Of a stretch of DNA of 15,109 nucleotides, positions 13,949 through 15,109 are shown piece after piece. The notes below the pieces were generated by a model. The model made no database searches. It had not been told where the DNA came from and saw nothing but the letters and a program-made list of their open reading frames with translations. Position numbers and translations under genes: made by a program. Positions within the stretch are counted from its first letter, which is position 1, and the number at the start of each line of letters is the position of its first letter. The stretch covers positions 1 through 15,109 of the forward strand of contig CAJUDC010000020.1 in NCBI GenBank assembly GCA_910584955.1, written 5' to 3'. Source of the DNA: an uncultured Paraprevotella sp. Its GTDB lineage: Bacteria > Bacteroidota > Bacteroidia > Bacteroidales > Bacteroidaceae.

Positions 13949-14557
13949 TTACGCATTCATCCCGGGCATCATCCGACTGATATATTTACCGATAATGTCG
14001 AACTCGATGTTCACCACCGAGCCGGGCTGCAACGTATGGAAATTAGTATGTTCGTAGGTATAGGGGATGATACATACCTGAAACGAGCAGTCGGTAGGGT
14101 TGCACACCGTCAGGCTGACTCCGTTCACCGTAACGGACCCTTTGTCTACCGTAAGATAACCGCGACGGGCCATCTCGGGATTCGCTTCGTAGGTAAACGT
14201 ATACACATAACTTCCCTCGGCATCCTGCACATCGGTGCATCGGGCCGTCTGATCCACGTGCCCCTGCACAATATGCCCGTCCAACCGGCCGTTCATCAGC
14301 ATGGAGCGCTCCACATTCACCTTGTCTCCCACCTTGAGCAGTCCCAGATTCGAACGGTCGAGCGTCTCTTTCATCGCCGTCACGGTATAGGTCCGCCCGT
14401 CTATACGTACGACCGTGAGGCACACTCCGTTATGAGCAATGCTCTGATCAATCTTCAACTCGCCGGCAAAAGAACATTCCAGCGTAAAGTGCATGTTTTC
14501 CTTTTCCTTTTCCACCGCCGTAACCACGGCGAACTCTTCTACAATACCTGAGAACAT
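13949..14557 (-). CDS. ribE: Riboflavin synthase (alpha subunit)
   Basis: A 202-residue soluble enzyme catalysing the last step of riboflavin synthesis, the dismutation of two 6,7-dimethyl-8-ribityllumazine molecules. The N-terminus MFSGIVEE is diagnostic. The protein has the two tandem lumazine-binding barrels: repeat one with NGVCLTV at 43-49, and repeat two with NGVSLTV at 145-151, joined by the block ERSMLMNGRLDGHIVQGHVD at 83-102. Length agrees with the family (about 195-215). The ATG follows a -7 promoter box by about 40 nt. It stands alone between its own promoter and terminator, with no other rib gene alongside. No FMN riboswitch is recognisable in the short leader. The gene is sometimes named ribC in Gram-positive bacteria. 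Confidence 0.96.
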   Translation of the reverse strand: MFSGIVEEFAVVTAVEKEKENMHFTLECSFAGELKIDQSIAHNGVCLTVVRIDGRTYTVTAMKETLDRSNLGLLKVGDKVNVERSMLMNGRLDGHIVQGHVDQTARCTDVQDAEGSYVYTFTYEANPEMARRGYLTVDKGSVTVNGVSLTVCNPTDCSFQVCIIPYTYEHTNFHTLQPGSVVNIEFDIIGKYISRMMPGMNA

Positions 14558-14597
14558 AACGAATCTGTTTTAAAGATGTTAACCAATGACAATAACG

Positions 14598-14605
14598 CAA
14601 AGATA
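14598..14605 (-). promoter_or_regulatory. -7 promoter box for ribE
   Basis: On the minus strand the box is TATCTTTG, an exact TAnnTTTG match, 40 nt upstream of the ribE ATG. No clear -33 TTTG is found at 19-21 nt. Confidence 0.5.
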
Positions 14606-14692
14606 CAAAGATTTCATAGATATTTTCCCTGTATTCGTCGAAAAAAGGAAAAAGAATGGCCGGCAGGTGTTCCCGAAACAGGGCATTATGCT

Positions 14693-14700
14693 TATTTTTG
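14693..14700 (+). promoter_or_regulatory. -7 promoter box for the TolC-family gene
   Basis: TATTTTTG matches TAnnTTTG exactly and ends 20 nt before the ATG at 14721, giving a leader of about 13 nt. The -33 region is weak (GTTC at the expected place). Confidence 0.5.
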
Positions 14701-14720
14701 CACACGGAAACCTGACACTC

Positions 14721-15109
14721 ATGAAGCAGAAAAAAATTTTCATTGCAGCCGTCGCTCTGCTGGCTCCGCTGGGAGGACAAGCACAGAAAGCAGCCGACTG
14801 GACGTTGCAGGACTGCATCGAATACGCCTTGGAACACAACATCCAACTGGGCAAAAGCCGCATAGCGGAAGAGGAAAGCGAGATAGACAGAAAACAGAGC
14901 CGCGCGGCCCTGTTTCCCAGCCTGTCGTTCAGCATGACCCAAAGCCTGCAATACCGTCCGTTGCAGCAGGAGCCGAGCAACATCGTGACCAACGGCATGG
15001 CCACCAGTTCGAGCCACAAACTGACGGAGAACGGCAGTTACGGTCTGAACGCCTCATGGACGGTATGGAACGGAGGCGCCAACCGGAAAACCGTCCGGGC
15101 ACAAGAACT
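14721..15109 (+). CDS. TolC-family outer-membrane protein (5' part, cut by the window end)
   Basis: The first 129 codons of a gene that runs off the right edge. It opens with a Sec signal peptide (MKQKKIFIAAVALLAPLGG, probably cut after GQA at residue 21). The mature N-terminus ADWTLQDCIEYALEHNIQL matches the W-L-x-C-I-x-Y-A-x-x-x-N-I pattern of Bacteroidetes outer-membrane efflux proteins. An alpha-helical stretch (SRIAEEESEIDRKQSRAALFPSLSFS) is followed by beta-barrel type sequence (NGSYGLNASWTVWNGG). TolC-like proteins form trimeric outer-membrane channels for RND or ABC exporters. Membrane-fusion and pump genes would be expected just outside the window. There is no Cys lipobox, so it is probably not a lipoprotein. 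It is divergent from ribE. Confidence 0.9.
   Translation, partial: MKQKKIFIAAVALLAPLGGQAQKAADWTLQDCIEYALEHNIQLGKSRIAEEESEIDRKQSRAALFPSLSFSMTQSLQYRPLQQEPSNIVTNGMATSSSHKLTENGSYGLNASWTVWNGGANRKTVRAQE

Noticed and set aside
13680..14057. 125-codon plus-strand frame after tamB
   Set aside because: It crosses two strong terminators and enters ribE antisense; the composition is not protein-like.
14558..14720. FMN riboswitch controlling ribE
   Set aside because: I looked for the conserved RFN sequence blocks in the ribE leader. The leader after the -7 box is only about 35 nt and AT-rich, too short for the element.
1..15109. CRISPR array, tRNA, rRNA or prophage
   Set aside because: I saw no regularly spaced direct repeats, no tRNA cloverleaf with TTCGA-type arm, no rRNA blocks and no phage genes.

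Overview
The window looks like chromosomal core sequence from a gut-type member of the order Bacteroidales (Bacteroidetes). G+C is moderate, roughly half by eye. Every promoter I can support has the Bacteroidetes -7 box TAnnTTTG, in the best case with the matching -33 TTTG. The gene set also fits: a full nqrABCDEF operon, a very long TamB, a secreted C10 (streptopain-type) cysteine protease with a C-terminal module resembling a type IX secretion tail, and a TolC-family protein. I cannot name the genus.

Layout. Bases 1-101 hold nothing I can support. At 102-2621 (minus strand) a secreted C10 protease is followed after 6 nt by a small HD-domain phosphohydrolase, and a -7 box lies just upstream of the protease. 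At 2651-2857 there is a short gap with a multi-hairpin element and the intrinsic terminator of the next operon. At 2858-8893 (minus strand) lies the six-gene operon for the Na+-translocating NADH:quinone oxidoreductase, in the order nqrA, B, C, D, E, F, with gaps of 8-39 nt. At 8894-8987 a divergent promoter region separates nqrA from tamB. tamB (8988-13499, plus strand) encodes about 1,500 residues. At 13500-13948 there is a 449-base stretch without a conventional gene. It holds a consensus promoter and a perfect 19-bp terminator hairpin that together define a small transcript of about 190 nt, then further hairpins, then the terminator of ribE. At 13949-14557 (minus strand) is riboflavin synthase. 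At 14721-15109 (plus strand) is the start of a TolC-family outer-membrane gene cut by the window edge.

How the genes fit together. Na+-NQR oxidises NADH, reduces quinone and pumps Na+. Its flavin cofactors (FAD in NqrF, covalent FMN in NqrB and NqrC, riboflavin) derive from the product of the riboflavin synthase encoded nearby. The FMN transferase ApbE is not in this window. TamB and the TolC-family protein are envelope proteins, and the C10 protease is exported.

Two items deserve most attention. (1) NqrC carries an extra N-terminal four-cysteine rubredoxin-like domain, predicted to sit in the cytoplasm near NqrF. (2) An orphan small-RNA (or micro-protein) transcription unit with near-ideal promoter and terminator signals lies between tamB and ribE.
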